Of a stretch of 64,000 bases of DNA, positions 11,681 through 22,506 are shown in pieces; the stretch's first letter is position 1; each line of letters opens with the position of its first letter. The DNA lies in assembly GCA_033002965.1 (NCBI GenBank), contig JAURVB010012659.1:186001-250000 (forward strand), read 5' to 3'. Origin of the DNA: Piper betle (taxonomy: Eukaryota; Streptophyta; Magnoliopsida; Piperales; Piperaceae). The translations under genes were made by a program, and so were the position numbers. The notes below the pieces were generated by a model. It saw only the letters and a program-made list of their open reading frames with translations, was not told where the DNA came from and ran no database searches.

Positions 11681-12711
11681 TCAGGCAAATACTTCAAAGC
11701 TGAGTGATCCATCTAGACAATGACTTAAGCACCAATAAGAAAGGATTTGAACTTGTAAAAAGCATACACCAAAGCCTAGAATTCTTTTCAGTAGTAATGC
11801 AGTGTATATGAGCCTTGATGAATGTCTTGCTTGCATAATCTCAGTATGAAATACCTTATTCAAGTGATTGCATAAGACAATACCGATAGCATATTCACTT
11901 GCATCATATATCAGCTCAAAAGGAATGGACCAATTAGGAGTAGCCACAATAGGAGTAGATGTCAAATTTGATTTCAACCCTTCAAAACCTTACAGACATG
12001 TTTCATCAAATATGAACTTTCTATCCTTTTCTAATAAATTTAACAAATGTTTTTCAATTTTTTTAAAATCCTTGATAAGTCTTCTATAGAATCTTGCATG
12101 TCATAAAAAGCTTCTAACACCCTTAATTGTGGTAGGTGGTGGAAATTTCTCAATAGTCTCTATCTTTACTCGGTTCACTTCCAGGCCTTTGCTTAACACG
12201 TTATACCCTTACACAATTCCTCATTGAACCATAAAATGAAATTTCTCTGAGTTGAGTTCTAAATAGAAATTCTCACATCGTTATAGGACTTGGTCTAAGG
12301 CTTGCAACACTCATCACAAGTGATTCCAAAAACTAAAAAATCGTCCACGAAAACTTCCATCCCATGTTCTATCATATCCAAGAAGATTATCATCATACAT
12401 CTTCCAACTATGGTAGGTGCACTTCATAGGCCAAAGGTTATTCTCCTAAAAGCAAATGTTTTATATGGGCATGTGAATGTAGTTTTCTCTTGGTCCTGTA
12501 GATGGATAACAATTTGGTTGTACCCTAAGTAGCCATCTAAAAAGTAGTAGTACTCTTGACGAGCTAATCTATTTAACATTTGTTTATGAAGAGTAGAAAA
12601 AGTGATCTTTCCATATAGATTTATTGAGCTTTCTATAATCCTTACATAGTCTCCACCTTCTACTACTCTTGTAGAGATTAACTCATTATTATGATCAAGC
12701 ACTACGGTCAA
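11681..12711 (-). pseudogene. Gypsy reverse transcriptase and RNase H remnant
   Basis: The fragment at 12711-12424 carries LISTRVVEGGDYVRI, YYFLDGYLGYNQI, DQEKTTFTCP and FAFRRITFGL, matching the fingers-palm part of gypsy reverse transcriptase. VFVDDFLVFG, carrying the catalytic Asp pair, reads from about 12349 down to 12320 in a separated frame. The fragment at 11977-11681 gives TPIVATPNWSIPFELIYDAS, the junction into RNase H with its DAS motif, and LCNHLNKVFHTE. Stops and frameshifts between the pieces exclude a working polymerase. Confidence 0.75.
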
Positions 12712-13122
12712 ATCTTCCTTTCTTTAGCACACATTGAATAGGGCCCACCCAAGAGCCATTAAAAATTGGATAAATGATAAATGATTATGGTATCCACCAT
12801 TTCATTATCTCCTCTTTTAACTTCCTTCATGATAAGATTGTGACATCTTTGTTGTTCACCAAAGTTTTGTGCTCCCTCTTCTAGGAGAATCCTATGCATG
12901 CATACAGAGAGACTAATGCCTCAAATATTAGTAGTGGTTCACCCCATAGTTAGCTTGTGCACCATCAAAATTCGCGACAATTTCTCTCCCTGTAATAAGA
13001 TTAATGCTCAGGTAATGGCTTCAATTATAGATTTCATGGTTGCACAACATATGGTTTATTCACTTTTAATTCTCGATTCTGCATAGGCAAAGGATCGACA
13101 TGAACACAGTCCTTAGGCAAAC

Positions 13123-13621
13123 TTATTTGCACATCCAACAAAGCCACCAAGTTGTTATTTCTTCATAATCGTCAACTAGGTTAGCCCAATCTAAGGCATG
13201 CTCTAAAGGATCTGATAAAGAATGCTTTTCTTGAATTTCATCATTAGCCCCATGAATTACGTTAACTGTGAAACAATCATCAGTCGATTGTGGGTACTTT
13301 ATTGCCTTAAAGATATTGAACACTACCTTCTCATCATTGACTCTCATTATCAACTCTTTGGTTGTAACATCTATCAAGGTCCATTCTATTCCAATGAAAG
13401 GGTGGCTCATGATGATTGAGACATCGTTATCCTCCACATCAACACAACAAAATTTCCTGAAAAGATGAACTTATCCACCTTAAGCAAGTTATTTTCAATC
13501 TCCCAATAGGGAATATGTATGATTTGTCCATCAATTGTAATTTCATTATAGTTGGTTTCACTTCTCTCAGTCCTAGCCTCTTGTAAATTAATAACAACAT
13601 CAAATTTATGCTAGCACACAA
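13123..13621 (-). pseudogene. Gypsy aspartic protease region, 3' part
   Basis: CASINLMLLLIYKRLGLREV with the upstream LYDL corresponds to the DLGASINLMPLSIYKKLGL segment of Athila-type proteases; the Gly of the active-site DLGAS appears as Cys. Downstream sequence at 13437-13123 is the acidic linker to reverse transcriptase. The matching upstream protease residues (PKLKNQGHFIISYSIG, NFSNKVL) lie beyond the TRIM insertion at about 14172-14245, so that insertion split the protease. Confidence 0.65.
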
Positions 13622-13630
13622 ATCATAAAG

Positions 13631-14167
13631 TGTTGGGTTTATCCCACATCGGTCGTGGATGACGTTGGTGACTTATATATAGGCTAATAGGAAAGCCTTA
13701 TTCCTTAAGTTAACTTTTGGATTAAGAGAGGCTCGTGACACCTATTGCAAGTTCTTTTTGAGGGCCTAACAGTAGTATCAGTGCTTAGTTGGGGGCCCAA
13801 AGGGCCCAAGAAGTGGTATCAAAGTCTTGGGAGATTTGGTGTTTGCCTACGCTAATTGTTGGAGTTTCCTTCATGGGTTCTACCTGATGATTTAAGGAGA
13901 GTTGTCAGGTGATGATATGTGAGTTTCGTCTAATGAAAAGGAGATTGACGATAATAGTTTTGGGGTTGCACGATGTGTGAAGGGGAGTTATTAGGTTTAT
14001 CCCACATCGGTCATGGATGATGTTGGTGACTTTTATATGGCTAATGGGAAAGCTTTATTCCTTAAGTTAACTTTTGGATTAAGAGAGACACGTGACACCT
14101 ATTGTAAGTCCTTTTAGGGGGCCAAAGGGCCTAACAATAGTATCAGAGCTTAGTTGGGGGCCCAAGA
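13631..14167 (+). mobile_element. TRIM element inserted in the gypsy protease
   Basis: Two direct repeats, 13631-13811 and 13989-14167, start TGTTGGGTTTATCCCACATC or a close variant and end near GGGGGCCCAAGA. Between them, AGTGGTATCAAAGTC at about 13812 resembles the initiator-tRNA-Met primer site, and GAAGGGGAGT at about 13979 looks like a polypurine tract. There is no coding capacity. Flanks are TAAAG on the left and CAAAG on the right, a target duplication with one transition. Joining the gypsy frame across the insert restores reading from NFSNKVL into the protease, which supports these borders. A second primer-site-like GTAGTATCAGTGC sits inside each repeat. Confidence 0.8.
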
Positions 14168-14689
14168 CAAAGTACCTTGTTGGAAAAATTAGAACCAATC
14201 GAATAGGAAATAATAAAATGACCTTGATTCTTTAACTTGGGAAGAAGTTTTCTCTATAAAACAACACTACACTCTTCATTTAGTGCAATAGCTTCAAATT
14301 CTTCAAGGCTCTTTTTCTCTGGCAAGATTTGTTTCATGAATTTGGCATAACCGGTTATTTGCTCTAGTGCTTTAGCAAATGGGATATTGATAGACAACTT
14401 CCTAAAAATATCTAAAAATTCTTGAAATTTCTGATCTTGCTTACTTTTTTACAATTATTGTGCATATGAAATTTTTGGAACATATTTGGTTGGAGTAGGC
14501 TGGGGAACTAAGTTTTTCACCTCCCCATCCATTTTTATTCTCCTCCCCTATGCATTGGTTTCCAAGTTCTTCCATACTTTTTCTTTCCAAAACTTTGTAA
14601 GACTCAGGAAATTCTTTTCCACTGCTCAATTTAATTGCCTTACATTCGTTGCCATCTTCCATTCGAGGCACTTGAGTGTCACTTGAAAG

Positions 14690-15900
14690 TCAACCAGGGG
14701 ATCTATTGTTCAATGCATTAGCCAATTGGCTAATTCGATTTTCCAAATTCTGCATAGATGCTTGTTGAGTTTGCATGAATTGCATGAGTACATTTTCCAC
14801 AGAAAATTTCTTCTCTAGTTGTATTCTATTTAGTGTATAAGCCTGAAGTCTAGGTGATGCTTGAGGCTTTGGCATTGCAACAGTTGCTAGATTTCCACCT
14901 CATCCAAAGTTTGGATGCTTTCTCCAACCAAGGTTATAGGCATTAAGAAATGGATTATTTTAACACTAGTTGAAGTTACCAATTGTAGTTACTTGATTCT
15001 GCTTGCATGGGGCATTGACCTAAAGCTTGGGCATTGACCTAAAGCATGAGCATCATCACACCATTCACAACACATGACTTGACTTATTTGTGTGCTTGCC
15101 TGAGGTTGAACTCCCAGATTTTGTATCTGTTTGCTCAATGCTGAAATAAAAGCATCCATTTAAAGAACTCCAGGCATGGGCTTCCTTGTAGTTCGATCAT
15201 AAAAAATTTCATAATGGTTAGAAGCCACCTTGTCCATTAATTCATAAGCTTCTTCATGTCTTCATCATAATGGATTCTCTTGCATCTACATCAACAATAA
15301 ATTTGATTTTGTTCATCAATCAATTATAGAATGTTTGAATTTGCACCCATGATTGAAGACCATGATATGGGCACTTCATTAGTATATACATAAATCTCTC
15401 CCAAGTATCATAAAATGACTCATTCTCCAACTGGACAATTGAAATGATTTCATTCATAAAATGCACAATTTTGGCTTGTGGAAAATATCTAATAATAAAC
15501 TTTCTAGCCATCTCTTCCTAAGTGGTGATTAAATTTGGTGCTAAAGAATTCAACCATAATCGCACTGACTCATTCAAAGAAAATAGAAACAACTTCAATC
15601 TGATTGCATCTTCTAAAACTTTATGCAGTTTGCAAGAGTCACAAATAGCCACAAAAATGAGTAGGTGCATCTTAGGATCTTTACTTATAAGCCCATTGAA
15701 TTGACCCACTAATTGAATCATGTGAAACATGACACGTTTCAGCTAAAAGTAATTTGGAAGGTTTTGAGGCCTCACAATACTAGAATTAAAACAATTTAGA
15801 TGGGAAACAACAAGTTCAGCCAAGACTCTATTGTTTGCATTGTTGATTTCAGGCTGATTCTAAAGTGCTTGCTCACCATCTATGTCATGGTCTGCTTTCT
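14690..15900 (-). pseudogene. Gypsy gag remnant (Tat/Athila type)
   Basis: Fragments in order on the minus strand are HMIQLVGQFNGLISKDPKMH, CKLHKVLEDAIRLKLFLFSL, VRLWLNSLAPNLITT, FIIRYFPQAKIVHFMNEI and ESFYDTWERF followed by CPYHGL. This is the capsid signature of Tat/Athila gag. A CCHC zinc knuckle, CEWCDDAHALGQCP, lies at about 15029-15073, and a coiled-coil-like MQNLENRISQLANALNNR at 14875-14690 ends the region. Frameshifts separate the pieces. Gag would normally form the particle that packages element RNA. Confidence 0.8.
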
Positions 15901-16061
15901 TTCCTTCTTTTTCTCTTGCAGGTTTTTTCACTTTCTATATCAGAAGGCTCAAGGTTTTCTATGTTAGGCTTTTGCATGCATTATCTAAAAAGATAAGGGC
16001 ACAAAAACTAGTTAAGTAATTATAGTAAATAATTAAAGTAATAGTAAGAAAAACAAAACAA

Positions 16062-16083
16062 TTCCCAAGCAATGGCACCAAAA
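16062..16083 (-). other. Primer-binding site of tRNA-Asp type
   Basis: On the minus strand the sequence reads TTTTGGTGCCATTGCTTGGG. The Tat/Athila primer site is TGGCGCCGTTGCCGGGG-like; two or three transitions separate the two. It marks the inner edge of the 5' LTR, which lies at higher coordinates. Confidence 0.65.
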
Positions 16084-17751
16084 AAACTTGTTTTGTATTT
16101 TATATGTTATGTAAGCTCATGTATCGAATAAGTAATAAAGTAGTGAATCAAAATCATTCCAACTGGAATTGTATGTTTTATCTTACTTTTACTCTAGCTT
16201 GCTTGATTAATTAATTAACTAACGTAAAAATAGAAACAACAATTTACAAAAAGAGATCTACTTAACTCAGTAGTCAATTGAGGTGAAGACATCAATTTTA
16301 AGAGTCTATTAATAGCTATTCTTAACTATCTATCTGTGAATCAAACTAGAAGTTCTCTCTCATTAATATGAGAGATTTATGATGTTCAATTTCTTCTAAT
16401 TACTTTATAATGAAGAATTATCACTTCTACCAATTTATAAATTGATTAGGGTTGATAGCCGAGGAAACAAATGTAATTGCAACTGGTTCACATCTTATTA
16501 CAACCTATACCTATTGATCCAAGTAATACATGTTTGTGCAACAGAGAAAAATGATGCATTAAGATCAACTCATCTATATAGATATCTACAACATCGAGTG
16601 TATGTCTACCTCAACATTATAGACTACTCTTAATCAAGTTATCAACGATTTCCCTATCTAGGATAAATCAATTCTCTTCATCATATAAAAATTAGCTAGG
16701 CTTTTGCAGCATTAAGAACTGATTAGAATAATCAAGCTTTTGTCAATCATAAATAGATAGAAAATAACAACTCTACATCATATTGCAATTAAGATTTATT
16801 GTTCATCCTAGACAAATGAGTTCACCCCATAAAAGTGTTAATCAACATCATCATTAACATTGCATACATCAAAGAAATCAATACAATTTGAAGAAAAATA
16901 GAAAAAGATATGAAAAAATCCAACTTTGATTTTTTTAGGACTTAGCTTGATTTCTATTTCTCCTCTTGAATTGCTTTCCTTGTTATTTTGCTTTAACGAC
17001 TTCTCCTTCTCAAATTCTCAAGAGCTCTCAACCTTTCAGACCAAAAAATGAAGAACCAGAAACTCTCTCATGGTCGAGGCTTGAGGGGTAGAGTTGAAGA
17101 AGAAGGTGAACTTGAAGAGAAGCTCTCCTCCTATGAATTGGAGATCCATGCTTATAGATGTCCCAAGTTGGTTACTTTTAGAAAATTTCGTATGCAACTT
17201 CCATTAAACTTCTCAGTCTTCATACTAAATATTTGACCTACATGTGTTCATGAGTGCACCCATACTTTGAGCATTGATCTTTTCTTGCATTGCAAGGTGC
17301 CTACCTTATTCAACTTTAATCCCATTCTTTGACTTTAACTCTCTTAATGTTCCACTTGTGCTCATCATCACTTCATGTGTAGATGTCCTTATCTGGCATT
17401 ATGAGCTTTCCATTCTCCTTCTAGTAGACTTCTCGTTAGGACCACATCTCTTTAATTTCTCCTAATAAAAGTTGAGCCAAAACCTTGAAATTAAGTTCGA
17501 AGAAACAAATGAGGTTATGATTTTTGGATGATTTCATGATTTTAAGTAATTTGGCCAAAATGCCTGATATGGATTAAAACTAATATAAAAGCCTACTATA
17601 GACTACTAAAAATTATTCAAATTATATCAAAATAATAATTCTTTTAAAGATTTATCATCTATGTATTAGAAATCTATTCCTAAATTCAATCATTCAACAA
17701 TTTTCACAAGTTTTAAAAGCATACACATAAAGAGAATAATCAACAATACAT
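16084..17751 (-). mobile_element. Probable 5' LTR of the minus-strand gypsy element
   Basis: The sequence begins immediately outside the primer site and contains the block shared with 1-480 (here 16261-16670). It is AT-rich and non-coding; the frames at 17048-17236 and 17274-17465 have no family signature. The outer LTR end could not be fixed because a solo mini-LTR interrupts the region at 17752, so the LTR may extend beyond it. Confidence 0.5.
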
Positions 17752-17934
17752 TGTAACGACCCAGCCCAAAGTACAACGTAGTGGGCAAAGTCATTTCTTT
17801 AAAATGGATACCCCGAAAGTTAAAGATCTATAGTCCATTCCCACTTATAAATAGATCTTCTCCCAATAGGTATTAGATGTGGGACTAAGTTGAGGGATCT
17901 CATTAGATGTGGGACTAAGTTGAGGGATCTCACA
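17752..17934 (-). mobile_element. Solo LTR-A (TRIM family), TSD TACAT
   Basis: On the + strand it starts TGTAACGACCCAGCCCAAAG and ends GAGGGATCTCACA, matching the LTRs at 50160 and 57790. TACAT lies on both sides (17747-17751 and 17935-17939), giving exact borders. It is about 31 bp longer than other copies because the terminal segment ATTAGATGTGGGACTAAG plus its continuation is duplicated in tandem. No primer site or internal region is attached. Confidence 0.92.
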
Positions 17935-18049
17935 TACATGGTGTAATTTTCTTGTAGAGTTAGGTGTGCACATGACTTGGATATATTTACAATTGGATAT
18001 GCATTGTCCCATAAAATGGAAGTAAACTATGTTATGAACTTTGAAGGTG

Positions 18050-18780
18050 TCTATGTGGGAGAAAGCTAACTAAGAACACAAAACAAACTAGTTAGATCCT
18101 TATAATCCTTAGACCTTTATAAGATAACAAGATTGGAGAAATAACAGAAACAATTCAGCACAAGAGTAAACCAATAAGTACAAATAAAATATAATCAAGG
18201 AATATAGAAACCCAAATAAGTGTAATGTGTGTGGCAACAAATATAAATTCAAACTCACAAACATACTTGCTTTGGTGATTCAATCAAACTATATACGTCT
18301 CTAAGAGACTTTAACCTTGTTCACTTAGTTCTCTTAAGTGACCAAGTTAAACACAAGAGAAGTAAGTGAAGTGTGTAACAAAGTGAATCAAAAAGAAAAT
18401 AAGCACAAAAATAGAGAAGGGAAGAGATAAGGCACGAGAGATTTTTCAAGAGGTTTGGAACTCCTACTCCTCTCTTCTAACCTATCAAGTCCTTTAGTTG
18501 GATAAGTCTTCTTAGCTTTAATATGACAACCAACTTGTACTACTTACAAACAACTAGAAGGACTTCTTCTCAAGCACCCACCAAATGTCAAGGAAGCTTG
18601 CACTCTTAACACCCTAGGAGCCTCCAACAAGCCTTCCTCCACAAGCACCAAGTACCAAGGATCCTTACAACCAGCTTCTAACACCCTAAGACCAACCATC
18701 ACTTGCAGCTAACTCTCCTTAACTAAGCTCACACCTTGAGCCAAATGAGTCTTCAATACATGCACTTTTCTTTTCTAGGT
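18050..18780 (-). repeat. Dispersed repeat, inverted partner at about 44300-44700
   Basis: The reverse complement contains CTTGGTACTTGGTGCTTGTG followed by AGGAAGGCTTGTTGGA, also seen at about 44548-44585, with further weak similarity around it. The 44-kb copy has a TATA box and looks like a copia-type LTR promoter region, so this is probably an LTR fragment. No coding content. Confidence 0.5.
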
Positions 18781-19479
18781 CAAGTGCTCATTGTTGGATG
18801 TAGACATAAATATATACGTGAATCAGGAATTGTGTCATATGTTATTATATAAGGTTGGCCAAAATTAAATAGATCTGCTAAAGTGAAACCTTATGGGCCA
18901 TAAATTAAGGTGTGGAATTTAATGTGAAAAGTATGGAATTCAATGTGTAGATACCTTTTCATATTTCTCTTTTCATGATGGGTGAAAATGAATTTATGAA
19001 ACTACCTTGAATCAAAAAGTAATTTTCGTTCTGATATCCCATTGTCCAGAATTCAGGTTTTGGAAAACTCTTTTTAGATTCAGAAGACCAAAACCTACGG
19101 TGGTCAAGACTCTAGTTTCTCTTATGGCTTCAAGTACGCTTCCGCTATCTAGTTTATTTACTCGATGATTTGATATGAAATCTAATAAAGTCCAATAAGT
19201 CCATCAGAGCCACCTTCATATTAAATCATTGAGTATTTGGTTTTAATTTATATTTAAATTATGGATTAAAACTATTCAGTTCTATATCCCAGTCAGATTT
19301 ACAGATTCAGGATTAAGGAAAGTACAAGCAATTTGTACATGGTTTTTTTATTCCTCTTTTAGTAAAATAACGTGAGGAAAATACAGTTACAAAAAGTAAT
19401 AATTTTGGAAACTCCCACATAAAGTTACTTTTATAACCTTTTCTTTATTCAGTCATAATTAATATTTTAAAATTTATTA

Positions 19480-19975
19480 AAGACTAAAATATGCTACCAA
19501 AGCAGCCTTTTTTGTGGAAATTAATTTTTTAAATATTAAGATGGTTATAAGTATTTAATTTATGTGGATATTAATTAGTCCAAAGGAAGGTTAATATTTA
19601 ACAAAATTATATATTCATTTATGGTAATAAATATGAGATGATTGTTAAGTGTCCATGTGGATAATAGATCGGCCCAAAGGAAGATTTATTATTTGACAGA
19701 ATTTATTGTCTATATTTGATTACTGCACTAAGACTTATTTTTAATAAATAATGGATAATTATCAGGCGTCCATGTGAATGATAAATCGGCCCAAAGGAAA
19801 GTTTATTGTTTAACAAGATCTATTATCCATATTTTACTACACTAAGACTCATTTTTGTAATAAATATGGGATAATTATCAAGTTTCCATGTGGATAATAA
19901 ATCGTCCCAAAGGAAGGTTTCTTATTTGACAGGATTTATTATCCATATTTAATTACTGCACTTAAACTACCACTT
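19480..19975 (+). repeat. Four tandem units of about 93-117 bp in the copia leader
   Basis: The marker (C)GGCCCAAAGGAAG and its variants recur at about 19577, 19670, 19787 and 19903, each within a block reading roughly CATGTGGATAATAAATCG, then TTTATTATTTGACA. The spacing settles at 116-117 bp. Units have diverged, so the array is old. It lies upstream of the element's protease, where gag would be expected. Confidence 0.75.
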
Positions 19976-20222
19976 ACAAATTAATATTTTTGTCCAAAAG
20001 CTAAATATTAATAGTTGTGCTAGGCATCTGATGATGGGATTCATTATTGATAGAATTATTAATCTTATTATGGGCATTTTATTTTGTTCTATGAATCCGG
20101 TTAATCAATCTGCTTATATAATTTTTGCCAACATCAATTCAGTTCCAATTTTAAAGACAATTTTAAGGATTAGAAAAAAGGGCTAAGGATGGTGATAATG
20201 GGTCTCACAAATAACAGCAAAA

Positions 20223-20811
20223 GAAAGAAAATCAGGCTTCTTGCTGTTTCTTTTGTAGTTAACCTAGACATGTGAAGAAGGAATACGCTAAGTATCACGC
20301 ATGGCATGTAAAGAAAGGTCCACTTCTTAATTTTGTTTGTTCTAAGGTTAATTTAGCTTCAATACCCATACACACTTGGTGGCTAGATTCGGGTGCTACT
20401 ACTCACATAAGTGTGTCAATGCAGGGTTGCCTGAGTTGCCGAAAGCCAAATAATGCTGAAAGATTCATTTATGTGGGTGATGGAAAATCAGTTGTAATTG
20501 AAGCAATAGATATTTTTAGATTATTATTAAAGACATGATATTATTTGGATTTAAAAGAGACATATATAGTACAATCTTTTAGACAGAATTTGGTTTCTAT
20601 TTCTATATTGGACAAATCTTGTTACTCTTATTCATTTAGGAATAATAAGTTTAGTCTTTTCTTAAATTCAAAGATTGTTGGTACAAGTTTCTTGTCTTTT
20701 TATAATAATCTGTATTTGCTTGATACTTTTACATCTTTTAATGAAACTTTGCATGTGGGTTTAAGTGGTATGAAACTAAAATTAACCAATGAGAATTCTA
20801 CTTTATTATGA
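20223..20811 (+). pseudogene. Copia zinc knuckle, protease and GAG-pre-integrase
   Basis: CCFFCS*PRHVKKEYAKYHAW at 20223-20289 is the CCHC knuckle with an in-frame stop and a C-terminal Cys replaced by Tyr. WWLDSGATTHISVSMQGC at about 20378-20433 is the aspartic protease with its DSGA active site intact. FIYVGDGKSV and NLVSISILDKS follow; the latter begins the GAG-pre-integrase domain and is reached after a stop near 20536. NEKSTLLWH-like residues end the segment, after which the frame is lost. Confidence 0.8.
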
Positions 20812-21012
20812 CATTAAGTGTTTAGGACACATTTCTAAACACAAAATTGAGCAACTTATGTCAAATGGAATTCTTTATTCTCTCAATTTATCAAATTTTT
20901 AAGTTTGTATTGAGTGCATTAAGGGAAAATAGATAAATTTAAGGAGACTGGTGCCAATAAATCTTCAAGCGTCTTAGAACTAATACATACGGACATTTGT
21001 GGGTCATTCCCT

Positions 21013-21456
21013 ATGGCTTCCTGGAATAGTCAACAATATTTTATTACATTCATAGACGATTATTCTCGTTATAGTTACCTTTATCTCATTCATGAGAAGT
21101 CTCAAGCATTGGACGTATTTAAGGCATATAAGGCTGAAATTGAGAGCCAACTTGAAAAAACTATTAAGGCTATTAGATTTGACCGTGGTAGTGAATACTA
21201 TGGTAGATATGATAGATTAGATGTACAACGTCTAGGACCATTTGTCAAATTCTTAGAAGAGTGCGGAATCATCCCACAATACACAATACCAGGTACTCCT
21301 AGCATGAATGGTATTGCTAAAAGACGAAATCAAACATTAAAGGACATGGTAAGAAGTATAATTGCTCATACTACTTTACCTGATTCACTTTGGGGTAAGG
21401 CACTAAAGACAGCAGTATATCTTCTTAATAGAATACCAACAAAGGCAATTGTTTAG
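21013..21456 (+). pseudogene. Copia integrase core
   Basis: QQYFITFIDDYSRYSYLYLI contains the region around the first catalytic Asp, and AIRFDRGSEYYGRYD the second. The third position, normally the Glu of NGVAERRNRTL, reads NGIAKRRNQTL, so the catalytic Glu is Lys (GAA to AAA). The frame stays open for 147 codons but ends in TAG at the point where TPYELWTG-type residues should begin. The enzyme would normally insert element cDNA; this copy could not. Confidence 0.85.
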
Positions 21457-22092
21457 ACCTCTTATGAATCATAGACTGGAAAGAAACCCAGTATTATGCA
21501 TTTATGTATTTGGGGTTGTCCAGCCGAGGCAAGGCCTTATAAGCCAAATGAAAAGAAACTGGACTCAAGAACAGTTACTAGTTATTTTGTTCGATATTTT
21601 GAACGGTCTAGAAGATATAAGTTTTATGATCCCACAATAAGGTCATTCTTTGAGACAAGCAATGCCCAGTTCTTTGAGGATGTTGAGTTTTGAGGGGGAA
21701 ATGAGGTTAGAGACTTTGTCTTTGAACAAGAATTTGTTTCTCTTCCCATGATTGTTCTTGACAATAATCAGGATCAAGGTCATATTCCTGATGTTGTTCA
21801 AGAAACAATACCAGAATTACAAGGCAATGTCGAGAATCTCCCTAATCAAGTTCTACATGAAGAGAAAACTCAACAACTTCAAGAGCAAATGCCATTAAGG
21901 AGTTCCACAAGAGAAAGGAGAAATGCAATTTCAAATGATTATATCATCTTTCTCAAAGAACATGAGGATAACATTGGAATAATGGAAGATGATCCAATCA
22001 CTTTTCATCAAGCCTTGACAAGTTCTAATTTTGAAAAGTGGATTGATGCTATGAATGAAGAGATAAAATCCATGAAAGCTAATGATGTTTAG
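21457..22092 (+). pseudogene. Copia integrase C-terminus and linker
   Basis: HLCIWGCPAEARPYKPNEKK, then FYDPTIRSFFETSNAQFF and FEDVEF* lie in one frame (21496-21693). A second open frame (21748-22092) carries PLRSSTRERRNAISNDYI and NFEKWIDAMNEEIKSMKAND, the conserved lead into copia reverse transcriptase, and ends where a Trp codon has become TAG. Confidence 0.8.
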
Positions 22093-22506
22093 AATCTTGT
22101 TCCATTGCCTGAAGGTGCAAAATCTATTGGTTGTAAATGAATATTTAAAACCAATTGGGATTTGAAAGGTAGTGTAGAAAGATATAAGGCTCATCTTGTT
22201 ACAAAGGGCTTTACTCAAAAGGAAGGCATCGATTATAATGAGACTTTCTCTCCAATTTCATTGAAAGACTCATTCAAAATAATTATGGCATTAGTGGCAC
22301 ATTTTGATCTTGAGTTACATCAGATGGATGTAAAGACTACGTTTCTAAATGGAGACATTGATGAAACAATTTATATGATGCAACCAGAAAACTTTATATC
22401 GAGAGATTCAAAGAATATAGTTTGCAAATTAAAGAAATACATATGTAAACTTAAATAGGCTTCTCATCAATGGTATCACAAATTTCATCAAGTGATTTTC
22501 TTGTTT
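22093..22506 (+). pseudogene. Copia reverse transcriptase, 5' part before the insertion
   Basis: NLVPLPEGAKSIGCK*IFKT has a stop where the family has Trp. HLVTKGFTQKEGIDYNETFS, LELHQMDVKTTFLNGDIDET and IYMMQPENF follow, the palm region with the first catalytic Asp. KYICKLK*ASHQWYHKFHQV ends it, with a stop in place of Gln. The frame runs straight into the solo LTR at 22507 and resumes after it. Confidence 0.85.
22502..22506. other. Target site duplication TGTTT (left)
   Basis: Matches 23974-23978 and fixes the borders of the inserted LTR. Confidence 0.95.

Larger units (their letters stand above)
11650..16083 (-). mobile_element. Decayed Tat/Athila-like Ty3/gypsy internal region
   Basis: Reading the minus strand from 16083 downward: primer-binding site, gag, CCHC zinc knuckle, protease, reverse transcriptase and the start of RNase H. 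This order, the tRNA-Asp-type primer site and the gag signature point to the Tat/Athila side of gypsy. Integrase and the 3' LTR are not seen, and stops and frameshifts break every domain. A TRIM has inserted in the protease. No downstream envelope-like frame is visible. Confidence 0.8.
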
